From Bacillus sp. FJAT-26390 (lineage in GTDB: Bacteria; Bacillota; Bacilli; Paenibacillales; Paenibacillaceae): a stretch of 64,000 nucleotides of DNA. The translations under genes were made by a program, and so were the position numbers. The notes beneath the pieces were generated by a model. The model searched no databases. It was given only the letters and a program-made list of their open reading frames with translations, and had not been told where the DNA came from. The stretch is from assembly GCF_001682865.1 (NCBI RefSeq), contig NZ_MAQX01000001.1:372001-436000 (forward strand), given 5' to 3'. Shown one piece after another: positions 1-7,137 of this stretch. Numbering within the stretch: the first letter of the stretch is position 1; every line of letters begins with the position of its first letter.

Positions 1-1290
1 ATGGAAGCACTATATGAAACCATCGTTAGCAACATTCCTTCGCCAACTGAAGATACGGAACAACCATTGCAATTCCTTGTTACTTTGCTTGATTACAATG
101 AATACCTTGGCCGTATTGCTGTTGGACGCGTTAACCGCGGTATCATTAAGCAAGGTCAAACCGTTGCGGTTATGACACGCGAAGGCGGCAATAAACAAGC
201 TAGAATCGAGAAACTATTTGGTTTCGTTGGTTTGAAGCGCGTTGAGATCGAAGAAGCAGGCGCTGGTGATATCATCGCGATTGCAGGTATCCGTGAAATC
301 AACATTGGTGAAACGATTGCTGATCCACAGAAGCCGGAAGCTTTGCCTGTTCTCAAAATCGACGAGCCTACGCTTCAAATGACGTTCCTCGTTAACAACA
401 GTCCTTTTGCAGGACGTGAAGGCAAATGGGTTACATCCCGCAAGCTTCGCGAGCGTCTATACAAAGAGCTTGAGACTGACGTTGCGCTTCGCGTAGACGA
501 AACAGACAGCCCGGATGCATTCGTCGTATCTGGCCGCGGTGAGCTTCACCTAGGCATTCTGATCGAGAACATGCGTCGTGAAGGCTTTGAGCTTCAAGTA
601 TCCAAGCCGGAAGTTATCATCAAGGAAATTGATGGTTCGAAGAAAGAGCCTTACGAGCGTCTACTAATTGACACGCCTGAAGAAAGCATGGGCGCTGTTA
701 TGGAGAGCCTTGGAACGCGCAAAGCAGAAATGCTTAACATGATCAACCACGGCAACGGCCAAGTTCGTTTGGAATTCAGAATTCCTGCACGCGGCCTGAT
801 TGGATACCGTACACAGTTCTTGACATTGACTCGCGGCTACGGCATCATGAACAATGCTTTTGACAGCTACGGCCCACTTGCCGGTTCCGGCGTAGGCGGC
901 CGTCACCAAGGCGTTCTTGTTGCAAGCGAGAACGGTACATCGACATTCTACGGCATGATGGGCGTAGAGGATCGCGGTATTCAGTTCCTTGAGCCGGGCA
1001 CTGAAATTTATGAAGGCATGATCGTTGGCGAGCATACTCGTGAGAATGATATCATCGTCAACATCTGTAAAGTAAAACAACTGAACAACATTCGTTCCGC
1101 TGGTAAAGACGATACCGTTACATTGAAAAGCCCTCGTCTATTCTCGCTTGAGCAAGCGCTCGAGTACTTGAACGATGACGAGTATTGTGAAATTACGCCG
1201 AAGACGATTCGTCTGCGTAAGAAAATTTTGAACAAAAGCGAGCGCGAACGCGCGGACAAAAACCGCAAAAACGCACAAGCCAGCGTTTAA
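1..1290 (+). CDS. typA: Ribosome-binding GTPase TypA/BipA, C-terminal part
   Basis: TypA/BipA is an EF-G-like translational GTPase that binds the ribosome and helps 50S assembly and stress adaptation. The window opens inside the gene. The 429 residues seen correspond to everything after the GTPase domain of a protein of about 610 residues, so the nucleotide-binding motifs lie outside and the methionine at base 1 is probably internal. Seen are the beta-barrel domain II (residues about 20-95), an EF-G-like segment with GRGELHLGILIENMRR near 178, and the family-typical ARGLIGYRTQFL stretch near 263, followed by the BipA-specific C-terminal domain. A strong terminator follows the stop codon. The next gene is ylaH, the same order as ylaG-ylaH in Bacillus subtilis. 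Confidence 0.93.
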   Translation: MEALYETIVSNIPSPTEDTEQPLQFLVTLLDYNEYLGRIAVGRVNRGIIKQGQTVAVMTREGGNKQARIEKLFGFVGLKRVEIEEAGAGDIIAIAGIREINIGETIADPQKPEALPVLKIDEPTLQMTFLVNNSPFAGREGKWVTSRKLRERLYKELETDVALRVDETDSPDAFVVSGRGELHLGILIENMRREGFELQVSKPEVIIKEIDGSKKEPYERLLIDTPEESMGAVMESLGTRKAEMLNMINHGNGQVRLEFRIPARGLIGYRTQFLTLTRGYGIMNNAFDSYGPLAGSGVGGRHQGVLVASENGTSTFYGMMGVEDRGIQFLEPGTEIYEGMIVGEHTRENDIIVNICKVKQLNNIRSAGKDDTVTLKSPRLFSLEQALEYLNDDEYCEITPKTIRLRKKILNKSERERADKNRKNAQASV

Positions 1291-1306
1291 GAGCCGATCA
1301 TTTAAC

Positions 1307-1346
1307 AAACGTAAGGTTTTGCTCGCGCAAAGCCTTACGTTTTCTT
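1307..1346 (+). terminator. Rho-independent terminator after typA
   Basis: A 16-bp stem (1307-1322 with 1327-1342, one G-U pair) with a 4-base loop is followed by a T-rich run. It sits 17 bases after the typA stop codon and separates typA from the ylaH transcript. Confidence 0.85.
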
Positions 1347-1347
1347 T

Positions 1348-1444
1348 AAAATATAAGTGGGATTATAAGTTAAAACTTATAATCCCACTTATATTTCACA
1401 GTGAAACGATGCTGTGCAACTAAAAAGCGGCGCAGGCCGTTTAC
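1348..1444 (+). repeat. Two-hairpin repeated element, copy A (5' region of ylaH)
   Basis: The element begins AAAATATAAG and ends GTTTAC. Hairpin 1 is a perfect stem of 20 or more base pairs (1351-1370 with 1375-1394) with a TAAA loop. Hairpin 2 is imperfect and starts at GAAACGATGCTG. A second copy with the same conserved blocks and almost the same length lies at 34619-34714, before ftsZ. Both copies end about 10-20 bases before a ribosome site, so they lie where a 5' leader would be. The function is unknown. Reading it as a structured leader or a small mobile palindromic element is inference. Confidence 0.7.
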
Positions 1445-1466
1445 AATGGAGAAGGAGGTTTGCTGC

Positions 1467-1778
1467 ATGCAGGCTTGGCTAAGCGATCATAAGCTGATTT
1501 CTTATTTGATCATTCTGGGCTTTACGATATACATATTCAATAAAGTGTTTCGTGCTCAGCAGAAGCTGCCGTTGTTGAAAGAAATAATGGTCTATGTATT
1601 GATAGCGTTCGGATCTTTCGTATTGATGATCTTACAGGTGGATAAGCTGCCTATCATTCAATGTATGGGAGTAGCGGTTTTAATGATGCTCATGCTTCGG
1701 GGGCGTCAATTATATGACAAATGGAAAGGCAACAAAGCCGGCGAAAATGCTCCTCAGAATGCGGAATCAGGCAAATGA
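1467..1778 (+). CDS. ylaH: YlaH-like small membrane protein
   Basis: A 103-residue protein with two or three hydrophobic segments (about 8-24, 37-55 and 59-75) and a short charged C-terminal tail. The segment KLPLLKEIMVYVLIAFGSF and the position right after typA match the YlaH family, whose function is not known to me. The ATG at 1467 is chosen over the upstream ATG at 1401 because GGAGG lies 7 bases before it and because the upstream codons fall inside the repeated hairpin element. The stop codon overlaps the next start (ATGA), so the two genes are probably translationally coupled. Confidence 0.75.
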   Translation: MQAWLSDHKLISYLIILGFTIYIFNKVFRAQQKLPLLKEIMVYVLIAFGSFVLMILQVDKLPIIQCMGVAVLMMLMLRGRQLYDKWKGNKAGENAPQNAESGK

Positions 1779-2047
1779 AGCTAGAGGACGCTCTTTTTAA
1801 CTGGCTGCAAATTAAGCTGGTTGCGGAGGCTAGGCAAGATGATCAGGCAGCCCTCGACACGCTGGTTTTTTTTGAGCAAATATTGACAGAGGATCATGGC
1901 TTGTCGAGCTTTGCCGTAACAAAGATAGACGATACGATGATTCATCTGAAATATGAGAAGGATGGCCGTTCTAAGCTGCAGCTATATCCTCGGGAGCTTG
2001 GCGAACAGCTTTTGACGGACATTGAATCAAATCCAAAATACAACTGA
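1775..2047 (+). CDS. Conserved-looking hypothetical protein
   Basis: A 90-residue soluble acidic protein that overlaps the ylaH stop by four bases and ends 17 bases before the next gene. I do not recognise a family. It starts KLEDALFNWLQIKLVAEARQ and looks like an amphipathic alpha-helical N-terminus followed by a beta-rich part around IDDTMIHLKYEKDGR. There is no signal peptide, membrane segment or cysteine. The tight coupling on both sides suggests co-expression with YlaH and the LCP enzyme, but gives no function. Confidence 0.65.
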   Translation: MKLEDALFNWLQIKLVAEARQDDQAALDTLVFFEQILTEDHGLSSFAVTKIDDTMIHLKYEKDGRSKLQLYPRELGEQLLTDIESNPKYN

Positions 2048-2064
2048 ACTTGAAGGTGGCACAT

Positions 2065-3111
2065 ATGAGCAAGGGTTCAACAGAATTACCTCCAAGAGCG
2101 GGCTCTCGTCAACCAGTCAAAACAAAAAAGCAAAAGCCTCGTAAGAAACGCTCGATATGGAAAACATTTTTTATATTGTTATTTGCTGTACTTCTGCTCG
2201 TTGCGGCAGGTTTAGCTTATTTGGTGTTTAAGGCCGATAATGCCGTTGATCAAATTGCTGCCCCAAATGATAATGAGGTAGTCATACCTGCCGGAGAGTC
2301 TGTTAAGGAAAAAGCGGTAGCTATGCTGTTAATGGGGATTGACTCGCGTTCCCATGGCGGCGGCTTGAATACGGACGTAATGATGGTTGCCGTCTTTAAT
2401 CCAAAGACAAAGTCCGCCACGCTCGTTACGATTCCACGGGATTCAAACATTGATGTGGATGGCTACAGAGCGCGTAAAGCCAATAGCTTTTATGCTGATT
2501 TTTATATGAGCGCACTTAAGAAGGATATGAGCAAAGAAGCGGCTTATGCAGATGCCAAACAAGAGGTTCGCACCGTAATGGGCAAGCTGTTCAACATCGA
2601 CATTAAATATTCTGCCGTTATTAATTTCCAGGGGTTCGCAGACGTCGTGGATGCGCTGGGCGGCGTGGATGTAAATGTAGATATGCGAATGAAGTATAAG
2701 GATTCCGCTGACGGCACGAATATTGACCTGAAGGAAGGCTTTCAAGAGCTGAGCGGAGAGAAGGCGCTTGATTTTGTCCGCTACCGCAAATCGAACAACG
2801 GCAAAAATATGTCAAGCGACTTTGAACGAAATGCAAGACAGAGCCAAGTCATTGGCGCTCTAACAGACAAATTGAAATCGTTTGACGGCGTAACGAAGCT
2901 TGGTTCTGTTATTGAGGCAGTTGGCAATAACTTAACGATGGATATGCCTTCGAAAGAAATTAAAAACATGATGGCTAAATATGTGGGTATGGGCCGCGAT
3001 GATATTACAATCATTCCGCTTGAAGGAACATGGAAAAGTCCTTATGTATATTTAGATGAGACGAAGCTTAACGAAGCCCGGGCTGCACTGCAAGCAAAAT
3101 TGGCTGAATAA
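2065..3111 (+). CDS. LytR-CpsA-Psr (LCP) family cell wall transferase
   Basis: LCP proteins transfer lipid-linked anionic glycopolymers such as teichoic acids onto peptidoglycan, on the outer face of the membrane. The 348 residues show a basic cytoplasmic N-terminus (many K/R up to residue 32), one membrane segment (about 34-55), and an extracellular LCP domain. The domain carries the family blocks MLLMGIDSR, NTDVMMVAVFNPKT, TIPRDSNIDV, a conserved ALGGVDVNV, and FVRYRKSN with the DFERNARQ motif. The ATG at 2065 has AAGGTGG upstream; a TTG 15 bases earlier is the less likely alternative. It follows the two small ylaH-operon genes closely. Which LCP paralogue (TagT, TagU or TagV) it resembles most cannot be decided by eye. 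Confidence 0.88.
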   Translation: MSKGSTELPPRAGSRQPVKTKKQKPRKKRSIWKTFFILLFAVLLLVAAGLAYLVFKADNAVDQIAAPNDNEVVIPAGESVKEKAVAMLLMGIDSRSHGGGLNTDVMMVAVFNPKTKSATLVTIPRDSNIDVDGYRARKANSFYADFYMSALKKDMSKEAAYADAKQEVRTVMGKLFNIDIKYSAVINFQGFADVVDALGGVDVNVDMRMKYKDSADGTNIDLKEGFQELSGEKALDFVRYRKSNNGKNMSSDFERNARQSQVIGALTDKLKSFDGVTKLGSVIEAVGNNLTMDMPSKEIKNMMAKYVGMGRDDITIIPLEGTWKSPYVYLDETKLNEARAALQAKLAE

Positions 3112-3114
3112 CCG

Positions 3115-3143
3115 TAGACTGCAACTAATATTATAGCTATAAT
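3115..3143 (+). promoter_or_regulatory. Candidate sigma-A promoter
   Basis: TAGACT at 3115-3120 and a perfect TATAAT at 3138-3143 are separated by 17 bases, ending 49 bases before the small gene at 3193. The -35 box is weak, so this is a plausible but unproven promoter. Confidence 0.4.
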
Positions 3144-3192
3144 AAAGCTACAGAGGCCAGTTTATAAAACTGTTCAGAAGGAGGTCATGCGA

Positions 3193-3435
3193 ATGACCAA
3201 TGCCGAATCCATAAGATCCGAGCAACCGATCGATCAATTGCTGAAGCAGCCAATCGTTCTACTGCATGAGCTAAATGCGGTATCTGACAGTGTGACCTCG
3301 AACATTATTGGGAGCGGGGACGCGATGGACCATGACGCGTGCTTGTCCACTGCCCTTGTGTGTATCAAACCAAATAAGAACGTTGCTGCGAACAGCTTGG
3401 ATGTACAAGTTTTCGCAGCCATGAAGAAAGCCTAG
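3193..3435 (+). CDS. Small hypothetical protein with its own promoter and terminator
   Basis: An 80-residue protein of unknown family, mildly acidic and without membrane segments, containing LLKQPIVLLHELNAVSDSV and a C-terminal region with two cysteines (DACLSTALVC). The ATG at 3193 lies 8 bases after GGAGG; an ATG at 3187 is too close. The stop codon lies inside the 5' arm of the terminator hairpin. A candidate promoter is 50 bases upstream, so it forms a single-gene transcription unit between the LCP gene and the convergent lipoprotein gene. The strong ribosome site supports a real gene. Confidence 0.6.
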   Translation: MTNAESIRSEQPIDQLLKQPIVLLHELNAVSDSVTSNIIGSGDAMDHDACLSTALVCIKPNKNVAANSLDVQVFAAMKKA

Positions 3436-3458
3436 TGATCGCTCACTAGGCTTTTTGT
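3428..3458 (+). terminator. Terminator overlapping the stop of the small gene
   Basis: AAGCCTAGTGA pairs with TCACTAGGCTT around a TCGC loop, followed by TTTTT. The TAG stop of the preceding gene (3433-3435) is part of the stem. It may also slow transcription from the convergent lipoprotein gene, though the T-run on that strand is short. Confidence 0.85.
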
Positions 3459-3474
3459 GTCTTCAAGGGGGTCT

Positions 3475-4014
3475 TTACAATTTCTTATTCAACGCAGGAG
3501 CTTGCTGCGATTCTGGCCCAATCGGCTTAACGTCACGCGGTATCTGCGGAATGAGTCTTCCTATGATATCGGCCATTTCTTCTGCAAAGCCGGTGATTGG
3601 TTTGCCGCGCTTGATGTCAGCGCCAATTTCATTGATTCTCTGAGAGAGATCCATATCCGCAGTAACGAGAGCGTCAATGCCGTATGGATCTTTGTGGAAG
3701 GCTTCGGCGACGGAGTATTTAATCGTACCGACTCTTGATCGATCCAGCTTGCTATCCACATCGATGCCAACGATTGCAGTATTGCCGAACACGACGCAAT
3801 GTGCGTTCGTTACACCGTGAACTCCTTTGGCCAACTGCTCCAGATGTGCCGCAACCTGCTTCGAGTCTTTTATTTCCTTTTTCCTCGGCGCAGTTTGTTG
3901 TACATGGACTTTGCCATTATTTCGTGGAGAGGGTGATGTCTCATTACGTGCGACGGTGCTGCAGCCTGTCGCTACAATCGCAACAATGATCGCTGAAGTT
4001 AGCCATTTGAACAT
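3475..4014 (-). CDS. ylaJ: YhcN/YlaJ-family sporulation lipoprotein
   Basis: A predicted lipoprotein of 179 residues. The N-terminus MFKWLTSAIIVAIVATGCS is a signal peptide with a lipobox-like VATGC, placing the acylated cysteine at position 18. The mature part contains AAHLEQLAKGVHGVTNAHCVV and a block GIDVDSKLDRSRVGTIK, typical of the YhcN/YlaJ family, whose members are found in spore membranes of Bacillus. The ATG at 4014 has AAGAGGTGG just upstream; the longer frame starting at 4056 lacks a ribosome site. In B. subtilis ylaJ and ylaK are also neighbours. Here the gene points away from ylaK, so the two have separate promoters in the 120-base gap. Confidence 0.82.
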   Translation of the reverse strand: MFKWLTSAIIVAIVATGCSTVARNETSPSPRNNGKVHVQQTAPRKKEIKDSKQVAAHLEQLAKGVHGVTNAHCVVFGNTAIVGIDVDSKLDRSRVGTIKYSVAEAFHKDPYGIDALVTADMDLSQRINEIGADIKRGKPITGFAEEMADIIGRLIPQIPRDVKPIGPESQQAPALNKKL

Positions 4015-4134
4015 GTTTGCCACCTCTTTTTTATCGTTGAAAAATCTAAAAGTCACCTGTCAATCATAGTCTACCCGCAGCAGCGAATTGCTATGTATGG
4101 CCTCTAATGAATATCCAACGCCGGGAGGGTTCTC

Positions 4135-5466
4135 ATGAAAAAAATATTCGTGCTCGATACAAATGTGCTGCTTCATGATCCGCAAGCGATTTTTGCTTTC
4201 GACGATAATGAAGTCATAATTCCCGCGGTCGTGTTGGAGGAAATTGATTCCAAGAAGAGGTTAGCAGATGAATTAGGGCGTAATGCCCGTTCAATCTCCC
4301 GTCTGCTCGATAAGATGCGTGAAAAAGGCCATCTGCATGAAGGCATCGAGCTTCCGAGCGGCGGCATACTCAAGGTGGAATTGAATCACCGCAGCTTTAT
4401 GCGCGTGCAGGAAATGTTTGGAGAAATGTCAAACGATAATCGGATTTTGGCGGTCGCGCTGAATTACCATATAGAGCAAGAGAATGAGCCGGAAAAGCAA
4501 AGCATTGTCCTCGTAAGCAAGGATGTGCTCGTTCGCATTAAGGCCGATGTGCTTGGATTGCAGGCACAGGATTATTTATCGGATCGAGTCGTCGTCTCAT
4601 CCGACTTCTATACGGGGTATATGACCCTTTACGTACATCCGGCAGTCATTGATGAATTTTACACCTACCGCTTCTTGACGGTGAACAACCTGCATTTGAA
4701 CATCCGATTAAATCCGAATGAATTTGTTATTTTACGCGATGAAATGGGTACTTCAAAATCAGCGCTGCTTAAGGTAAGCCAAGATGGAGCGAGGCTTGAG
4801 CCGTTATTTTTAAGCAATGATCCGATTTGGGGCATTACGGCCCGCAATGCTCAGCAGCGCATGGCGCTTGAGCTGCTCCTAAATGACGATATCCCGCTTG
4901 TAACCCTCACAGGCAAGGCTGGCACCGGAAAGACGCTGCTGGCGCTTGCGGCGGGCCTTCTGAAGACGGAGGATGAGCATAAGTACAAGAAGCTGCTTAT
5001 CGCAAGACCGGTAGTGCCAATGGGCAAGGATATCGGCTATTTGCCAGGTGAGAAGGAAGAGAAGCTGCGTCCTTGGATGCAGCCGATATATGATAATTTG
5101 GAATATTTATTCGATACGAAAAAAGCAGGCGACATCGATAAAATTTTGATGGGAATGGGAAGCATTCAGGTCGAGGCGCTTACCTATATTAGAGGAAGGT
5201 CCATTCCTGGACAATTCATCATTATCGACGAGGCGCAAAACTTAACGAAGCATGAAGTAAAAACGATCGTATCACGGGTAGGCGAGGGCAGTAAAATCGT
5301 CCTCATGGGCGACCCGGAGCAAATTGACCATCCGTATTTAGATTCCATCAGCAATGGACTTACGCATATTGTGGAACGGTTCAAAAACGAGGGAACAAGC
5401 GGCCATATGACACTTGAGAAGGGCGAGCGCTCTAAGCTTGCACAGCTAGCCGCTGATTTACTGTAA
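4135..5466 (+). CDS. ylaK: PIN domain plus PhoH-like ATPase
   Basis: A 443-residue two-domain protein, a normal length for PhoH2-type proteins. The N-terminal PIN nuclease domain starts IFVLDTNVLLHDP, with a catalytic aspartate at position 8 and conserved acidic residues in VVLEEIDSKKR. The C-terminal half is a PhoH P-loop ATPase with Walker A GKAGTGKT (260-267) and Walker B FIIIDEAQN (Asp365, Glu366). Known PhoH2 proteins act as RNA-unwinding nucleases; that this one does is inference from the domains. The start has GGGAGGG 7 bases upstream. It stands alone between the ylaJ lipoprotein gene and a terminator. Confidence 0.92.
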   Translation: MKKIFVLDTNVLLHDPQAIFAFDDNEVIIPAVVLEEIDSKKRLADELGRNARSISRLLDKMREKGHLHEGIELPSGGILKVELNHRSFMRVQEMFGEMSNDNRILAVALNYHIEQENEPEKQSIVLVSKDVLVRIKADVLGLQAQDYLSDRVVVSSDFYTGYMTLYVHPAVIDEFYTYRFLTVNNLHLNIRLNPNEFVILRDEMGTSKSALLKVSQDGARLEPLFLSNDPIWGITARNAQQRMALELLLNDDIPLVTLTGKAGTGKTLLALAAGLLKTEDEHKYKKLLIARPVVPMGKDIGYLPGEKEEKLRPWMQPIYDNLEYLFDTKKAGDIDKILMGMGSIQVEALTYIRGRSIPGQFIIIDEAQNLTKHEVKTIVSRVGEGSKIVLMGDPEQIDHPYLDSISNGLTHIVERFKNEGTSGHMTLEKGERSKLAQLAADLL

Positions 5467-5488
5467 CTAGCTCAAAGCAAAAAGCAAA

Positions 5489-5525
5489 GAACGAGTCTTA
5501 GAAGCGATTCTAAGGCTCGTTTTGT
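5489..5525 (+). terminator. Terminator after ylaK
   Basis: ACGAGTCTTAGAA pairs with TTCTAAGGCTCGT (one G-U) around a short GCGA loop, followed by TTTTGT. Confidence 0.8.
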
Positions 5526-5772
5526 CGTTTTAAGCCATATAGGACATAAGTGCTCCTTTTAGCGTGAAAATTTCCTGTATAAAGGTCCATTTGCTGTTAC
5601 TATAGTAAATGACATCGATATTTTCCCGTCCGCTTGGTTCAAACGGCTCATTCGCTGTTGCTTTTGTATATTTCCGCTAATTACCAGCAGCCTATAACAG
5701 GTTCATTTGGACAAACTTTGAAATTATTGTTATCCTATTTTTAGTAGATTCAAGGATGAAAGGAAGAACGCT
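5526..5772. repeat. Intergenic stretch with degenerate tandem repeats
   Basis: The gap between ylaK and the solute-binding protein gene (about 300 bases including the terminator) holds no plausible gene. Three related segments start near 5584 (GGTCCATTTGCTGTTAC), 5645 (GGCTCATTCGCTGTTGC) and 5700 (GGTTCATTTGGAC), spaced about 55-61 bases. The first two continue into similar TATTTTCCCG and TATATTTCCGC blocks. The promoter of the next gene is expected here, but only weak boxes are visible. Confidence 0.45.
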
Positions 5773-7065
5773 GTGACTCCCAGAAAATATGTGCCGTTTA
5801 TTATCGGTGCGTTACTGTTAGCAGCACTATTGCTTATCCCATTCTCGCGTGATGCAAATCCGACAAGCGTCGGAAAGCCGGACGGGAAATCGAATATACA
5901 GCCCGCGCCGGGAGAGCTTGTCATCGATCAGCTTACCGAAATTTATGTAAACGTTTCCTTGCCTAATTCGCAGTTTCTGCAGCTGCAAGATTTAAATCGG
6001 AATTTTATGATGAAATATCCTCATATACAAGTAATACTAACGAATGATCCGTCCAACGGCCATGCATATGACGAGTGGGTGGTTCAGAGCGAGCAGGGGG
6101 AAGCGGCAGACATTATGCTTCTCGATAATGGCTGGGTAAGGCCGTTTGCCGTGCGCGGGTTTCTAAAGCCGGCAGACAGCATGATGACGGGTGACACGCT
6201 CTCCGATCAGATGCCTGGGCTGCTGGAACCGCTCAAATGGAACGGTTATTTATGGGGGGTTCCGAGGGATGTGAATCCATATGTGGTTGCATGGAGCGGA
6301 TCTCTGCTGACGGAAGCAGGGTTAAAAGCGCCGCCAAATGATTTTGGAGCTTACCAAGCTGCTGCTGCGCGCATTATCGAGCTCCATCCCGAGGCAAGCA
6401 TAGTTAACTGGAGCGCAGGGGATTTAATGCAGCAGCTGATATGGCTTGCCGCATTTGATCCGAATCAATCAAACCTGCTGAACATGCAGCCGTTAAATGA
6501 GAAGCAGGCCGCGCAGCTCGAATGGATGCAAAAGATGGAAACGTATATTAGCCGCTTCGAGAATAGTGCAGTCGATCAATTAACGGTTTCATTTCAGGGC
6601 AACAATTTGCTGGCTGCCATTATTCCTTGGGATGATTACGAGAACCTGAGCGAAGGGCTAAGGAATAAGCTTGTCGTGGATCGAGAAAACATATATTCCC
6701 CATGGCTGAATGGTCACAGCTACGCGATCTCCGCCAACAGCGAGGCGGAAGAGGAGGCGATGCTGTGGATCAAAGAAATTACGGATGTGAACAACCAGCA
6801 GACGACCTACGACCGATCGGGCCAGCTGCCGGCAAGAGCGTCTTTGTATTCGTTCAACAGCTCGCTGCAGACGGATCAGGTCCAAATACCGCCTGCATGG
6901 TGGAAGAAGGTGCTCATTGCGAAGCGGGAGGGAAATGAAATGCCGCTGCCTGATCCGATGTGGCCTGAGAAATGGCAGCACAGGGAGCAGATGTGGAAAC
7001 ATTTTTCCGAAGGGACATTCCAGCTGACTGCCTATATCGAATCGCTCAAAGCGCAAGTAGATTAA
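5773..7065 (+). CDS. Extracellular solute-binding protein, family 1 type
   Basis: A 430-residue protein with one N-terminal hydrophobic segment (about 7-24) and a periplasmic-binding-protein fold like that of sugar-binding subunits of ABC importers. Visible family features are NFMMKYPHIQVILTNDP near 76, ADIMLLDNGWVRPF near 112, a ligand-region LEPLKWNGYLWGVPRDVNPYV, and a late AMLWIKEITDVNNQQ. It has no lipobox cysteine, so it is either anchored by the uncleaved segment or secreted, unlike most Gram-positive binding proteins. The GTG start has GGAAG upstream. No permease or ATPase gene is adjacent. The ligand cannot be read from the sequence. Confidence 0.82.
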   Translation: MTPRKYVPFIIGALLLAALLLIPFSRDANPTSVGKPDGKSNIQPAPGELVIDQLTEIYVNVSLPNSQFLQLQDLNRNFMMKYPHIQVILTNDPSNGHAYDEWVVQSEQGEAADIMLLDNGWVRPFAVRGFLKPADSMMTGDTLSDQMPGLLEPLKWNGYLWGVPRDVNPYVVAWSGSLLTEAGLKAPPNDFGAYQAAAARIIELHPEASIVNWSAGDLMQQLIWLAAFDPNQSNLLNMQPLNEKQAAQLEWMQKMETYISRFENSAVDQLTVSFQGNNLLAAIIPWDDYENLSEGLRNKLVVDRENIYSPWLNGHSYAISANSEAEEEAMLWIKEITDVNNQQTTYDRSGQLPARASLYSFNSSLQTDQVQIPPAWWKKVLIAKREGNEMPLPDPMWPEKWQHREQMWKHFSEGTFQLTAYIESLKAQVD

Positions 7066-7070
7066 ACGAA

Positions 7071-7104
7071 AAAAGCCTGCCCCGTTTTGACCCGGGACGG
7101 GCTT
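7071..7104 (-). terminator. Terminator of the minus-strand coiled-coil gene
   Basis: An imperfect stem (about 7073-7085 with 7092-7104) is followed on the minus strand by six T residues. It lies between two convergent genes and may work weakly for the plus strand too. Confidence 0.65.
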
Positions 7105-7137
7105 CATTGCTTTTAAGAGGTGGAATCAGCGACTTGG

